Part shown: positions 1 to 8,018 of the stretch, piece after piece
How the letters are laid out: each line of letters starts with the position of its first letter
How positions within the stretch are numbered: the first letter of the stretch is position 1
Virus record (IMG/VR): IMGVR_UViG_3300045120_000129
Location: 1 to 23,108 of that record
Source of the DNA: a virus
Reading direction: 5' to 3' (one strand)
Length of the DNA stretch: 23,108 bases
Translations under genes and position numbers: made by a program
Notes under the pieces: generated by a model
What the model saw: the letters and a program-made list of their open reading frames with translations, nothing else
What the model was told of the DNA's origin: nothing
Database searches by the model: none

Positions 1-1510
1 TGGCCTGATCTTCCTCAATTTCCTTATCAATTACTTCAATTTCTTCATCATTCTGGTGAAGGATTTGATGACGAACCTGGGTATGGGAGAAATACTGTCC
101 AACAAATGGAGCGGCCATGGTCAGGAGGTTCAGACGGTTTTGCATAAGCTGATCATCCACCGCTTCCTTGAAATAATTGTCTTTGATGAAATCGAACCGA
201 ATATAAGGGGCTATTTTCTGGAAATCTTCAAAGGTCATAACCTCTTTCAGGACCAGTTGCTTTTCCAAAAGCTTAACAAATAGCATTCCGAAGCGGGTTC
301 GCATCCGGGTAATCATCTTCCCGAACTTGATCTCATTGCGGGTAATACCGGTGGCGGTACCGATACCCTCATTATACTCATTATCCGGGTCCAGACGGGT
401 AACCGGAACATGCAAGGAAGCATAGAGTTTCTTCTGAAAATACTGAATATCGTCCAGGTTATTGAAGGCCGTCCCGGGCTGGAGAACATCAACTTTGGTA
501 CCTTGTCCTTCCCCTCTGGTCGGTAGCCAATAGTCTTCCAGCATATTCATGAATTTGCGGTTGTCGGAGATAGTCCCGTCTGAGACATTATAATCCAGCC
601 GATTCTTGTGCTTGACCATAATGTCTCTAACGTATTGTTCGGCCTTCATTTTTGGGAGATTACCAACATCGATATGCCAGACCCTTCGTTCCGTTGACCG
701 GGCCAGACGATAGATAACGGCGGCATCTTCCAGGGTCCGAAGCTGGTTTAGGGGTTTAATGGCATTATGAAGATAGGAAATAACCCTGGTTCCGGCCGGA
801 TCAGTCAGGCCAGATGTCACATAGACGATAGTATCCTTGGCGATCTTGATACCCCCGACATTAGTCGCCCCGGCCGGACTACCCGGCTGGTTAATAAAGG
901 ATTTGGAATTGTAAAGATAATACTCATTGACGGTCTGTTGGATAGTCTCTGATGTACTGAGAGGGCTGGAGGTACCGCTAATCTTCCTCTGAACGACTTC
1001 CCGGATTTTTCGTATCTTACGGGGGTCAATCAGACGAACCTCTTGAAGCCCATTTTTAAGATTTTCCTTGTCTTCAATGGCATGAAAATACATCCTTCCG
1101 TCAATATACCAGCGACGAATCAGGTCATAGCCATGCCGCCGAAAGTCAATCATCTGAAGGACTTCATCAAAGGCATCTTCAACGGCGGACTTAACGGCGG
1201 ACGATTGGGCTAGGTCATCCAGAATGATTTTGACGGAATCGGCTTCATCCCCGGAGATCATCTCAGAGACGACTTCATCAATGGCACTCTCCACCTCCGG
1301 ATGCATTGCCATCTCTCTGTATTTGGTGATTAATTCCGCATCCGAACGGGTGTTTCCGTCCAGGTCAATATACTGACCATGGGCCCCGGAAGCTGCGATG
1401 GTAACGGCCCCGTCGTCCGCATCTTTCAGCGGAGTAGGGGCCAGGGCTACCGGTTCAAGTGTGGGTTCTTTCTTGAAGAGCCAACCAAAAAGTTTATCGA
1501 CTTGGGACAT
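1..1510 (-). CDS. 20: Portal vertex protein, gp20-like (C-terminus cut by window edge)
   Basis: The minus-strand frame is open from the ATG at 1510 to the window edge, giving 503 codons; T4 gp20 has 524, so only the end should be missing. It begins MSQVDKLFGWLFKKEP and contains stretches typical of T4-like portals: RRWYIDGRMYFHAI, RLIDPRKIRKIREV, RLARSTERRVWHIDVGNLPK, KAEQYVRDIMVKHKNRLDYN, MLEDYWLPTRGEGQGT and YFQKKLYASLHVPVTRLDPD. Portals of this family form the dodecameric ring at the unique capsid vertex, nucleate prohead assembly, dock the terminase and join the neck. A GGGAG ribosome site lies 10 bases before the ATG. It follows the tube gene (19) by 42 bases, as in T4. Identification is by family resemblance and gene order together. 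Confidence 0.97.
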   Translation of the reverse strand, partial: MSQVDKLFGWLFKKEPTLEPVALAPTPLKDADDGAVTIAASGAHGQYIDLDGNTRSDAELITKYREMAMHPEVESAIDEVVSEMISGDEADSVKIILDDLAQSSAVKSAVEDAFDEVLQMIDFRRHGYDLIRRWYIDGRMYFHAIEDKENLKNGLQEVRLIDPRKIRKIREVVQRKISGTSSPLSTSETIQQTVNEYYLYNSKSFINQPGSPAGATNVGGIKIAKDTIVYVTSGLTDPAGTRVISYLHNAIKPLNQLRTLEDAAVIYRLARSTERRVWHIDVGNLPKMKAEQYVRDIMVKHKNRLDYNVSDGTISDNRKFMNMLEDYWLPTRGEGQGTKVDVLQPGTAFNNLDDIQYFQKKLYASLHVPVTRLDPDNEYNEGIGTATGITRNEIKFGKMITRMRTRFGMLFVKLLEKQLVLKEVMTFEDFQKIAPYIRFDFIKDNYFKEAVDDQLMQNRLNLLTMAAPFVGQYFSHTQVRHQILHQNDEEIEVIDKEIEEDQA

Positions 1511-1552
1511 TATCTATTTACTCCCGTCCCCATGGGGATATTTCACTGTTTC

Positions 1553-2194
1553 TTAAACATTACCAATTCTAGATGATAATGATGATCCAAAATCACCAAC
1601 GTCATAAGATGCAGGAGCAATTTCAGTGGAGTCAGCCTGGAATGTACCGGCCGGTGCCCAAAAGTCGTAGGCAAAACGTACATCGAACATTTCGATGGCA
1701 TTACCTTCCCGCCAATTCAACATGATGTCGCCCACCCCAATCGGAAACATACCGTAGAAGTGATACTGTCGAACGATTTCGCCGGAACGACTAAGCTGTT
1801 TGACAATCACGTCGTCAACTTTAGTGTCCATAATATCAGAGGATTGAGCTAGGTTGCCGACATGAGAATTCATCTGGTTGGACCAAGCTTCGAAGAAATC
1901 TCTGATCTTGAAATCCTCATCTTCCATGATGGAGATCGTCCAGGGATCAAAGGTTCGTTCTCCCGGAAGCGGAATGGTTCGGCCCATATAAGCCACCGGG
2001 ATAGCTCCCATCATTGAGGATGGAAGGGTTGCGGCTGTACAACGAAACTTGAAGAGATCATCCCCAAGCTGAACGGTCTGGGGGGCAATTGTCCGAAGGT
2101 TGGATATGTTCGGAAACATGACTTCGAAGAGAGAAGGACGCGCTCCTCCCTTGGGAAGGGCGTTACTGCGAAATTGCGCGATATTGAAACTCAC
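1553..2194 (-). CDS. 19: Tail tube protein, gp19-like
   Basis: 213 residues starting MSFNIAQFRSNALPKGGARP. The centre has the pattern of T4-like tube subunits: FRCTAATLPSSMMGAIPVAY, GRTIPLPGERTFDPWTISIM, a FKIRDFFEAW segment, then the YHFYGMFPIGVGDI and IEMFDVRFAYDFW strands. These proteins polymerise as hexameric rings to make the inner tube through which DNA passes. It is about 50 residues longer than T4 gp19 (163), the excess being mainly the C-terminal tail after FWAPAGTF, which is Ser/Asp-rich. The start is GTG with AGGGAG nine bases upstream. A late-promoter-like motif lies 32 bases upstream, overlapping the stop of the preceding gene. It sits between the sheath module and the portal, the T4 order. 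Confidence 0.95.
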   Translation of the reverse strand: MSFNIAQFRSNALPKGGARPSLFEVMFPNISNLRTIAPQTVQLGDDLFKFRCTAATLPSSMMGAIPVAYMGRTIPLPGERTFDPWTISIMEDEDFKIRDFFEAWSNQMNSHVGNLAQSSDIMDTKVDDVIVKQLSRSGEIVRQYHFYGMFPIGVGDIMLNWREGNAIEMFDVRFAYDFWAPAGTFQADSTEIAPASYDVGDFGSSLSSRIGNV

Positions 2195-2224
2195 GGTTGT
2201 ATTCTCCCTAGACTGTTATTCTTG

Positions 2225-2233
2225 TTATTTATC
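2225..2233 (-). promoter_or_regulatory. T4-like late promoter motif before gene 19
   Basis: The minus strand reads GATAAATAA, one base from the T4 late consensus TATAAATA. It lies 32 bases before the GTG start of gene 19 and overlaps the TGA stop of the upstream gene. The same (G/C)ATAAATA core precedes six other genes here at mostly similar distances, which supports it as a real signal read by a phage late sigma factor (inference; no such factor is in the window). Confidence 0.65.
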
Positions 2234-2801
2234 ACGAATTGAAATACTTCCTACGCTTGCTATCAACGTCGGTATCACCGGTCTTAAAATGCTTATGAAG
2301 ATGTCGGGCCAAAGCACCATTGAAATTGTTATTAATGGCATCGGCTAGAGAATGACCTTTTTTAAGGTCTTCATGGGCCCGATCAGCCGCTCCCAGATAA
2401 TGACCTAAAGCGTAATGATTGTAATAGTGTTTTGGGTTTTTAATGGACTTTTCTTCTTGCTTACGATCATATCTGGTAACGGCATGACCCATTTCAATTC
2501 GAACATCATCATGACCTTCATAAATCGGGATGGTTTCTTCTTTATGGAGATTCCCAAGATTGTTAAATTTACCCTTTTTGAAAAGCTTCCGGGCTGTCCC
2601 CATATGCTTTTCATGTCGGGCCTTAATCCGGGCTGAATCTTTCGGATGATGACCAGCCGGACCCCAATACATCATTGGTGCGGCCCGGGATTGTCTTTCG
2701 ACGCTCCCAAGCTTTCGGAGATAGGACCTTTTGACCTTATCGGAAATCTCATTTAACTGAGACTCCCGGATTTCAGTGTATAGCTTTTTCCATTTTCCCA
2801 T
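2232..2801 (-). CDS. Basic protein of unknown function with possible head-targeting leader
   Basis: 189 residues, not recognised as a named family. It is rich in Lys, Arg and His. The first residues, MGKWKKLYTEI, align with MGRFKEILNEI at the start of the gene at 8727-9287 and resemble the capsid-targeting peptide of T4 internal head proteins (for example MKTYQEFIAE). T4 gp21 protease cuts after (L/I)xE; here IRE (11-13) and LNE (16-18) would fit. The C-terminal half (about 105-185) is His/Tyr-rich and probably helical, including the stretches HYYNHYALGHYLGAADRAHE and ARHLHKHFKTGD. It lies between sheath and tube genes, with 15 bases after the sheath stop and only a weak ribosome site (AAGGG), so it is probably co-transcribed. 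A role as a packaged, DNA-associated or injected protein is inference. Confidence 0.75.
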   Translation of the reverse strand: MGKWKKLYTEIRESQLNEISDKVKRSYLRKLGSVERQSRAAPMMYWGPAGHHPKDSARIKARHEKHMGTARKLFKKGKFNNLGNLHKEETIPIYEGHDDVRIEMGHAVTRYDRKQEEKSIKNPKHYYNHYALGHYLGAADRAHEDLKKGHSLADAINNNFNGALARHLHKHFKTGDTDVDSKRRKYFNS

Positions 2802-2816
2802 GGTTCTTTACCCTTC

Positions 2817-5138
2817 TTAGAACTGAATCTTTTCGGCTTCATCGAAGGACAAAGTAGGCGGCACTGATATAAAATTAAGCTTGATCCAGTTAATAGAGTA
2901 GTTAGGACGAATAAAGATGTCCGCTATGAACTGGTTGCTCTGAATGACAAACGCCGTATTGTTGGTTGCGTCACAACGAACAAGGAAGTCCGTAATACCT
3001 CTCCTGCTCTTGATGTCCCGCAGGAATGGATTAACCATTGCCTTGAACTGTGAGCGGGTAAACTCATCATTGAATTCAAAGAGGGTAAACTTCGCGGCCG
3101 TCGCAATGGACTTCTCCAAAACAATGAACAAACGACGGACATTGATTCGATTGAAGGCCGATGGCTTAGCCAACATGGTCTTGTCGCCAAAGAGAACGGT
3201 GCCCAGACCCTGGAAGCGAACAACCGGGTTCACCCCGTTGGTATAAAGGGTATCTCTTTCAGACTCCCGGGGATTCCAGGCAAGTTGAACAACGTTTTTG
3301 ATGTTGCCTCTGTTGAAGCCCGCAGGAGACCACCATTGAGCGTTGGTGAAATCGACTTGAGCACAAAGACCCGCCATATCACCATTCAAAGGTACCCACC
3401 GGAAAACGTCATTATACCTATCGTACATTTTCTTGTAACCCGAATCCATGAAGGCATAAGAAGAAGAAGGCATGGTATTGCGGGCCGTCACAATATCAGA
3501 AGCCTCAAAGCCTCTGTTATTCACCACAAAGCTGGGATCGGGGGATGAAAAGACCACACAATCCTTACGCTTTTCCGCGATGTTGTTAATCAACCAAGTC
3601 GCAAGCTGAGTGTTGGCATTGATCGCCTCTCCTCTGGCCTTACCGGTCATGATCAGAGAAATATCAATATTTTCCGTCGAAGAAAATAGATCATAGCCTC
3701 TGACGATTGCTCCCAGTTGGATTTCTGATTCATCCAAACCGTCCGAACCCCCATAAAACTGCAAGTTTAGAGGGGCTGTTCCGGTTGCGGAAGTAAGCAA
3801 TGCCGCTGTTCCGGAAGTTGCCGTTGAGCGATCCGTCGCCCACCAGATTTTGGTGGAACGTTGGTTGATGACGTTCTTATAGTAATTGGTTGTACCATTA
3901 CCATTCTTGGAGTCGGTAGCCCGACTCATGGAAGGAAAGACCTCCAGGACTGTCCCCGGAACACCAGAGAATTCCCCGCCTTCATCAACGACAACCACAT
4001 GCAATTCGTCATAGGCTGAGGTATTACCAAACTGTAGTTGATAATCGGACTGTCCGGGACGAACGCCCAGGACATTATAGAATTCCCAGAAACGAACTAG
4101 GGTGTTCTGGCTGGAGTTAGCAACCAACTTCAGGGTTTCTTCCGCAGTGATTGTGAAAGAATAAACGTTGGAGGTTGCTGAGACTGTACCGGTATTAGAA
4201 ACCTTCATGAACTGAAAGCCCATGGTGGAGTTACCGATTTGAATTAGGTCACCTAGGGTCAAAGATGCATGGGCCGCTCCCGCAACAGCGTTCGCCGCCG
4301 TAACATTCCCGGCATTGGCAGTATCGGCAGGAGTAACCGTTATAATGATGCTGTTGGAGCCAACGTTGGAAACCAAACCAGAGGCCGTTGCGTTGATCTG
4401 GGCGTTGGGAAGAAGGTTGGTATTGGATGAATATTGGGTATTGGAGTCACAAACCCCCACTCTCAGGGAGTTACCCTTTGAGCCCGGATAGCGGGCAATA
4501 TACAGGGTTTCAGAGTCAAAAGTGCCATCTTTGGTGGAGTAGTCAATTTGGTTATTGACGGTTTGTCCGGCCCATTCGATATTTTGTGTGACAACTTCCT
4601 GACCAATAGCGGAATAAAGGGTAGGGTCCCGGAAGATTGCATCAACGGAAGTGACGTTAGCCCCGGCTGAATCAGAGAGAATAACAGCCGTAGAGTTAAC
4701 AGAAGCGATGGTAATACCCCCGCCTTTGTTAGGGTCTAGGTTGGCGTTATTGGTATAGAACAACTCCTGACCAACCTCCAGACCAGTGGTGTTGGAAAGC
4801 TGAAGAATGGTATTTGCGCCCGAAATCGCAAAGTTTGTGGAGTTACCAACAAAGGTCTTGTGATAATGCGTTCCCGCTGTATTTCCCACCCGGACGACAT
4901 GAGCCTGTCCCCCATAGGCAAAGAAAGAAGCCAGAGTGAACCAGGATTCGGCGTTATAATTGGACGGCTTCAGAAAACGGTCTAGCTGGTTGGATTCCGA
5001 ATCCACCAAAACTGTCTGATCAAGAGGACCCCAATGAAATAGGCCAGCAAATGCGGCGGGGGTAGCGGCGACGGCGGGAACGGTTCCGGTAAGATCGAAT
5101 TCCTGGACACTTACGGCGGGTGAAATGTTAAACGTCAT
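2817..5138 (-). CDS. 18: Contractile tail sheath protein, gp18-like
   Basis: 773 residues. The N-terminus (MTFNISPAVSVQEFDLTGTV, then PAAFAGLFHWGPLDQTVLV and SWFTLASFFAYGGQAHVVRV) is the usual start of T4-family sheaths. The C-terminal 200 residues carry the conserved sheath core: WNPRESERDTLYTNGVNPVV, GTVLFGDKTMLAKPSAFNRI, NVRRLFIVLEKSIATAAKFT, FNDEFTRSQFKAMVNPFLRD and the last strand IKLNFISVPPTLSFDEAEKI. Sheath rings stack around the tube and contract to drive it through the host envelope. It is over 100 residues longer than T4 gp18 (659); the extra length falls in the Ser/Thr/Asn/Ala-rich middle (about 100-350), the surface-exposed and variable part of sheaths. The ATG has AGGAG about 12 bases upstream and a late promoter motif 41 bases upstream. 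Confidence 0.97.
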   Translation of the reverse strand: MTFNISPAVSVQEFDLTGTVPAVAATPAAFAGLFHWGPLDQTVLVDSESNQLDRFLKPSNYNAESWFTLASFFAYGGQAHVVRVGNTAGTHYHKTFVGNSTNFAISGANTILQLSNTTGLEVGQELFYTNNANLDPNKGGGITIASVNSTAVILSDSAGANVTSVDAIFRDPTLYSAIGQEVVTQNIEWAGQTVNNQIDYSTKDGTFDSETLYIARYPGSKGNSLRVGVCDSNTQYSSNTNLLPNAQINATASGLVSNVGSNSIIITVTPADTANAGNVTAANAVAGAAHASLTLGDLIQIGNSTMGFQFMKVSNTGTVSATSNVYSFTITAEETLKLVANSSQNTLVRFWEFYNVLGVRPGQSDYQLQFGNTSAYDELHVVVVDEGGEFSGVPGTVLEVFPSMSRATDSKNGNGTTNYYKNVINQRSTKIWWATDRSTATSGTAALLTSATGTAPLNLQFYGGSDGLDESEIQLGAIVRGYDLFSSTENIDISLIMTGKARGEAINANTQLATWLINNIAEKRKDCVVFSSPDPSFVVNNRGFEASDIVTARNTMPSSSYAFMDSGYKKMYDRYNDVFRWVPLNGDMAGLCAQVDFTNAQWWSPAGFNRGNIKNVVQLAWNPRESERDTLYTNGVNPVVRFQGLGTVLFGDKTMLAKPSAFNRINVRRLFIVLEKSIATAAKFTLFEFNDEFTRSQFKAMVNPFLRDIKSRRGITDFLVRCDATNNTAFVIQSNQFIADIFIRPNYSINWIKLNFISVPPTLSFDEAEKIQF

Positions 5139-5176
5139 TTTATTATTTCTCTCCTGAAAAGGCTAGATTTCTTTGA

Positions 5177-5186
5177 GATATTTATG
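5177..5186 (-). promoter_or_regulatory. T4-like late promoter motif before gene 18
   Basis: The minus strand reads CATAAATATC in the 70-base gap between the large terminase stop and the sheath ATG, 41 bases before that ATG. The AGGAG ribosome site lies between motif and start, the layout expected of a true promoter with a short leader. Confidence 0.7.
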
Positions 5187-5208
5187 AAAATTGCTTTTTC
5201 CAAATTTC

Positions 5209-6969
5209 CTAGAAATTCAAATGAGTTATAATCGGTTCCAGGGGCCACTCCCGCTCATTTTCATCGTGCCAAGACATTGACCAGGGGTCGGCTTTAGCCG
5301 GTTGAACCATTTCCTCTTCAAGACTAGGGGCAAACCCAAAGGGCGTTAGATTATCCTCAATATATTGTTGGGTATGATCTCTTAATTCAGCTAAGGTGTT
5401 GATATCAGTAAGATTTTTAAAATAAACCTGATTGCTTAACCATGCAAAAACAACATAAGACATGACAAGATCATCATGACACCCTTCTTCGGCACAAAAC
5501 GATTTGGCTTTTCGGGAAAAGGTTGATAATTCTTGAATGGTGTTGTAATCGTTGATAATCAATTGGTTTTGCTCAATTAAGAGCTTTAGAAGAGAACAGC
5601 CGGTGGACTTGACGATGGTGGACATCTTAATGCCCCGGTCGATCATCTTCCCCTGCATATCGGAGATTCGTTTTCCCCGGGAGCCAGCCGATTCAGTATG
5701 AAGGAGGTTGTCGTATTGCAGGTCATTAAAAAGGGTATCAGAGACTTCCGGACCTAGGGATGCATACTCAATCAGGACGGCGGCAGAGTTATAGGCCAGG
5801 GCCGTCCCATGAATGATTTGGGCAAATTCTGTGGGGGTGATCAGGTTGGAGCGAAAAGTACAGACCTGTTCAAATGGCATTTTGGTAATATCGGTGACCT
5901 GGAAGGCGGAATAATCCATCCCCTTGCCCTCCGACACATCCACCGTCATGACGTAAGTGTTTGTTTTAATAGGGTCTTTATACTTTCGAAGATTTTCCTT
6001 CTCATAGATAGGGACCTTGGGAACTAGTTCTTTTAGTTTCCATCCCGCAATAAGTGTGCCGGAACTACCCAAGAATTCGCATTCATACTCAGCGTTGAAC
6101 TTATCCATATCAAAGTTAAGTTCAGCTAAAGTCTCTTTATACCACTTTTCACCGCGCCCCGGAACCTTATGCCAAGTCACATGAAGGGGAACATAGCCGT
6201 TCCATTGAATGCCGGGGGGTAGAGTTGTCGGGTCTTTTCCATAGTGCTGAGCCATTTCCCAAGTCTTATAGAAGGAATTTAATCCCTTAGGAGTGCTGAT
6301 CAGTACCAGCTTTGTAGTTTCACCAGAGGTAATAGTCGGGATAACAGAGGCCGAAAACTCTTCCCAATGTTCAACGAACGCCGCTTCATCAATAATCAGC
6401 ATGTTAGAAACGAATCCCCGGATAGCATTAGAGCTTGTGGCTTCGGCAATAGCCCTAGAGCCGTTTTCTAAAATGATGGAGCCTTTATTCCACTCTTCCA
6501 CCCCCATCTGTAACCAATGAGGGAGTGCCATATAGGCAATTTGGGCTTTTCCTAGAATTTCCCGGGCAGTGGCCGCTTTGTTCGCTAACAACATAACAGT
6601 CTTGTATTCATTGAAGAGAATGTACCAAAGGAGATAACCCACCACTGTCACACTTTTACCGCTTTGTCGGGCCATTGTAATAATGTTACGACGATGGGTA
6701 TGTACGTTATGAAGTAGTTCTTTTTGATAATCCCGAAGAATAAAGGGAACAAGTCCATGATCAACATGGACAACTTTCATGTAATTTTCGATAAAATACA
6801 GGGGGTCGGCGGCACATTTAGCGTATTCTTGAAGAGAATACTTGGTCCATTGGACCTTGACGCCTGCCCGCTTAAGATTGCGATTCCCCAAATAACCTTT
6901 AAAATCAACAACTTGGGCGTCTTCTTCAGAGACTTCGATGTCACCTAATTCAGTTTTAATTGTTGGCAT
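5209..6969 (-). CDS. 17: Terminase large subunit, gp17-like (ATPase and nuclease)
   Basis: 586 residues (T4 gp17 is 610). The N-terminal packaging ATPase shows a Walker A-type ARQSGKSV (100-107), Walker B plus catalytic carboxylate LIIDEAAF (191-198) and a coupling-type ISTPKG (224-229). The C-terminal RNase H-fold nuclease shows the acidic triad: D344 in MTVDVSEGKGMDYSAF, E401 in VLIEYASLG and the CHDD pair at 497-500. It docks on the portal, pumps DNA into the prohead and cuts the concatemer. The ATG at 6969 is the first possible start, because an in-frame TAG lies 39 bases upstream with no ATG, GTG or TTG between. No ribosome site is well placed: GGGGAGG is 22 bases away. A late promoter motif ends only six bases before the ATG, so the message may be leaderless. 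An opposite-strand cassette separates it from gene 16, its usual neighbour. Confidence 0.98.
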   Translation of the reverse strand: MPTIKTELGDIEVSEEDAQVVDFKGYLGNRNLKRAGVKVQWTKYSLQEYAKCAADPLYFIENYMKVVHVDHGLVPFILRDYQKELLHNVHTHRRNIITMARQSGKSVTVVGYLLWYILFNEYKTVMLLANKAATAREILGKAQIAYMALPHWLQMGVEEWNKGSIILENGSRAIAEATSSNAIRGFVSNMLIIDEAAFVEHWEEFSASVIPTITSGETTKLVLISTPKGLNSFYKTWEMAQHYGKDPTTLPPGIQWNGYVPLHVTWHKVPGRGEKWYKETLAELNFDMDKFNAEYECEFLGSSGTLIAGWKLKELVPKVPIYEKENLRKYKDPIKTNTYVMTVDVSEGKGMDYSAFQVTDITKMPFEQVCTFRSNLITPTEFAQIIHGTALAYNSAAVLIEYASLGPEVSDTLFNDLQYDNLLHTESAGSRGKRISDMQGKMIDRGIKMSTIVKSTGCSLLKLLIEQNQLIINDYNTIQELSTFSRKAKSFCAEEGCHDDLVMSYVVFAWLSNQVYFKNLTDINTLAELRDHTQQYIEDNLTPFGFAPSLEEEMVQPAKADPWSMSWHDENEREWPLEPIITHLNF

Positions 6970-6973
6970 AATG

Positions 6974-6982
6974 ATATTTATG
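6974..6982 (-). promoter_or_regulatory. T4-like late promoter motif abutting gene 17 start
   Basis: The minus strand reads CATAAATAT six bases before the terminase ATG; the other motifs here sit 29-41 bases from their starts. A start site a few bases downstream would fall at the ATG itself. It stands back to back, two bases apart, with the -35 box (6985-6990) of the plus-strand promoter. Confidence 0.5.
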
Positions 6983-6984
6983 CC

Positions 6985-7012
6985 TTGACAACCTCCCCAA
7001 AAATGCTATTCT
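6985..7012 (+). promoter_or_regulatory. Sigma70-like promoter P1 of the plus-strand cassette
   Basis: A perfect -35 TTGACA (6985-6990), a 16-base spacer and a -10 TATTCT (7007-7012). The stretch TTGACAACCTCCCCAAAA recurs 90 bases downstream with one change, at promoter P2. It would be read by host RNA polymerase, so early or middle expression is likely, in contrast to the late motifs on the other strand. Confidence 0.65.
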
Positions 7013-7036
7013 TTTGATTCTGAAAAGGAGGAAGGC

Positions 7037-7078
7037 ATGTATGATTATGCCGTCGAAAAAGGTAAAAAAGAAGATTGA
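7037..7078 (+). CDS. 13-codon mini-ORF with strong ribosome site
   Basis: ATG to TGA encoding MYDYAVEKGKKED. A strong Shine-Dalgarno run, AAGGAGG, lies in the bases just before the ATG. Its TGA lies inside the TTGACA of the second promoter. It could be a leader peptide, a tiny functional peptide, or the remnant of a gene whose body was deleted, leaving promoter, ribosome site and start. The perfect start signals are seen; translation and function are not established. Confidence 0.4.
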   Translation: MYDYAVEKGKKED

Positions 7079-7103
7079 CAACCGCCCCAAAATCGAATAA
7101 TGT
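7075..7103 (+). promoter_or_regulatory. Sigma70-like promoter P2 of the plus-strand cassette
   Basis: TTGACA at 7075-7080, followed after 17 bases by TAATGT (7098-7103); an alternative -10 is AATAAT at 7096-7101. It matches P1 at 17 of the first 18 bases (ACCG for ACCT). It lies 31 bases before the first cassette gene's ATG at 7134, with AAGGAGG in between. Confidence 0.6.
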
Positions 7104-7133
7104 CATTTTACGATGAAAGAAGGAGGAAATATC

Positions 7134-7457
7134 ATGAACAAGGTGAATTTTGGCACGCTGGTGGCATTTGTGTCGGGTCTTTTGCATCACGGTTACGATC
7201 AATTGACGCACGCCCACATCGAAACCCTGGATGCCATTACTGATGAGCCGCCCGTTGTTGTGGCGGGGCCTCCATCCGAATTTCTTTCCGCCGAACAACG
7301 GAATCTTGTTTGGGATTTGATTCGATGTGTAGCTGAAAACCGAAAGATTGAGGCCATCAAAATTCACCGGGCTCTGACGGGTTTCGCGCTTAAGGAATCT
7401 AAGGATGCCCTTGAAACCTTGAACGAACAGTTCAATATTAAGAAGAGGGAAACATGA
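7134..7457 (+). CDS. Small protein with ribosomal L7/L12 C-terminal-like segment
   Basis: 107 residues starting MNKVNFGTLVAFVSG. The ATG at 7134 is preferred to the in-frame ATG at 7113, because AAGGAGG lies eight bases before 7134 and would be inside the longer ORF. The C-terminal part, with IEAIKIHRALTGFALKESKD at about residues 76-95, matches the L7/L12 C-terminal pattern (xVIKxVRxxTGLGLKEAKDLVE). That domain contacts translation factors on the ribosome stalk, and lone copies of it occur in small bacterial and phage proteins of unknown role. The first 60 residues are not recognised. It is first in a four-gene operon on the strand opposite to the structural genes; its last four bases (ATGA) overlap the next start. 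Interference with host translation is a guess from the fold resemblance. Confidence 0.85.
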   Translation: MNKVNFGTLVAFVSGLLHHGYDQLTHAHIETLDAITDEPPVVVAGPPSEFLSAEQRNLVWDLIRCVAENRKIEAIKIHRALTGFALKESKDALETLNEQFNIKKRET

Positions 7458-7684
7458 AGAAGAAAAACTTTCAACTGAATGATTACGTTCGGATTGTTGG
7501 AGTTCCGAACGATAATTTCAACGAATTGAATGGGATGGTGTGTCTTGTCTTGGGAAAGGCCTATATACAAGTAATTGACACCTATATCATTCAGCTTCCC
7601 CAATGGATAAAGACCAATGATCCGGATTTTCCGGAGACCCGAACAATCTGTCTGACGGAAGGTTGTCTTGAATTGGAAACCTAA
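7454..7684 (+). CDS. Small protein, possible SH3/KOW-like beta barrel
   Basis: 76 residues, MKKKNFQLNDYVRIVGVPND at the start. The pattern of a basic start, then DYVRIVG, LNGMVCLVLGK and TYIIQLP, with alternating hydrophobic residues and a Gly turn, looks like the small barrels (SH3, KOW, Hfq-size) that bind nucleic acid or protein; this is by eye only. It starts within the ATGA overlap with the previous gene, and an AGAGGG site precedes it, so translation is probably coupled. Function unknown. Confidence 0.75.
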   Translation: MKKKNFQLNDYVRIVGVPNDNFNELNGMVCLVLGKAYIQVIDTYIIQLPQWIKTNDPDFPETRTICLTEGCLELET

Positions 7685-7694
7685 GGAGGAAACC

Positions 7695-8018
7695 ATGACA
7701 TATGGAAAACTGATTGGTCTGATCTCAAAATATGGCCTGGGACGCAATCCCGCAAGCGGGGAGACTCAATGCCTGCGATGGGAGACTGACAAACATACTC
7801 CCTGGTGGAACAAAGACGCCCATCAAAAAGGCAAGGCGTCTATTGAACTGACTGTTTGTCCGGAACGGGAAGATGAGCCCTGGGTGGAATTTGACGTGCG
7901 GGAGGGCACTACCGGGCCGTCTGGACGCATCATGTCGAAGGTGATCCATATCACTATGTCTTTGGAGGATGCCAAGGCCTTTGCCAATCATATCCTGACA
8001 GGAACATTCAAAGCATGA
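7695..8018 (+). CDS. Hypothetical small early-type protein
   Basis: 107 residues starting MTYGKLIGLISKYGLGRNPA. I place the start at the ATG at 7695: AAGGAGG (7684-7690) lies five bases before it. The TTG at 7668 would add nine residues, overlap the previous gene and have no ribosome site. It is Trp-rich (for example RWETDKHTPWWNKDAH) with a mixed beta pattern in the middle and a probable helix near the end (SLEDAKAFANHILTG). No family recognised. It is third in the plus-strand cassette and overlaps the next start by four bases. Confidence 0.8.
   Translation: MTYGKLIGLISKYGLGRNPASGETQCLRWETDKHTPWWNKDAHQKGKASIELTVCPEREDEPWVEFDVREGTTGPSGRIMSKVIHITMSLEDAKAFANHILTGTFKA

Noticed and set aside
1511-1522. 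AGTAAATAGAT before the portal ATG as another late promoter
   Set aside because: It is a poorer match (GTAAATA) and only about five bases from the ATG, between a good ribosome site and the start. Probably chance.
5190-5215. Short inverted repeat AATTTC-cta-GAAATT after the large terminase gene
   Set aside because: A six-pair AT-rich stem without a T-run on the minus strand is too weak to call a terminator.
6978-7747. Minus-strand frames opposite the plus-strand cassette
   Set aside because: They lie opposite genes with strong ribosome sites and ATGA overlaps, and their own starts have none.
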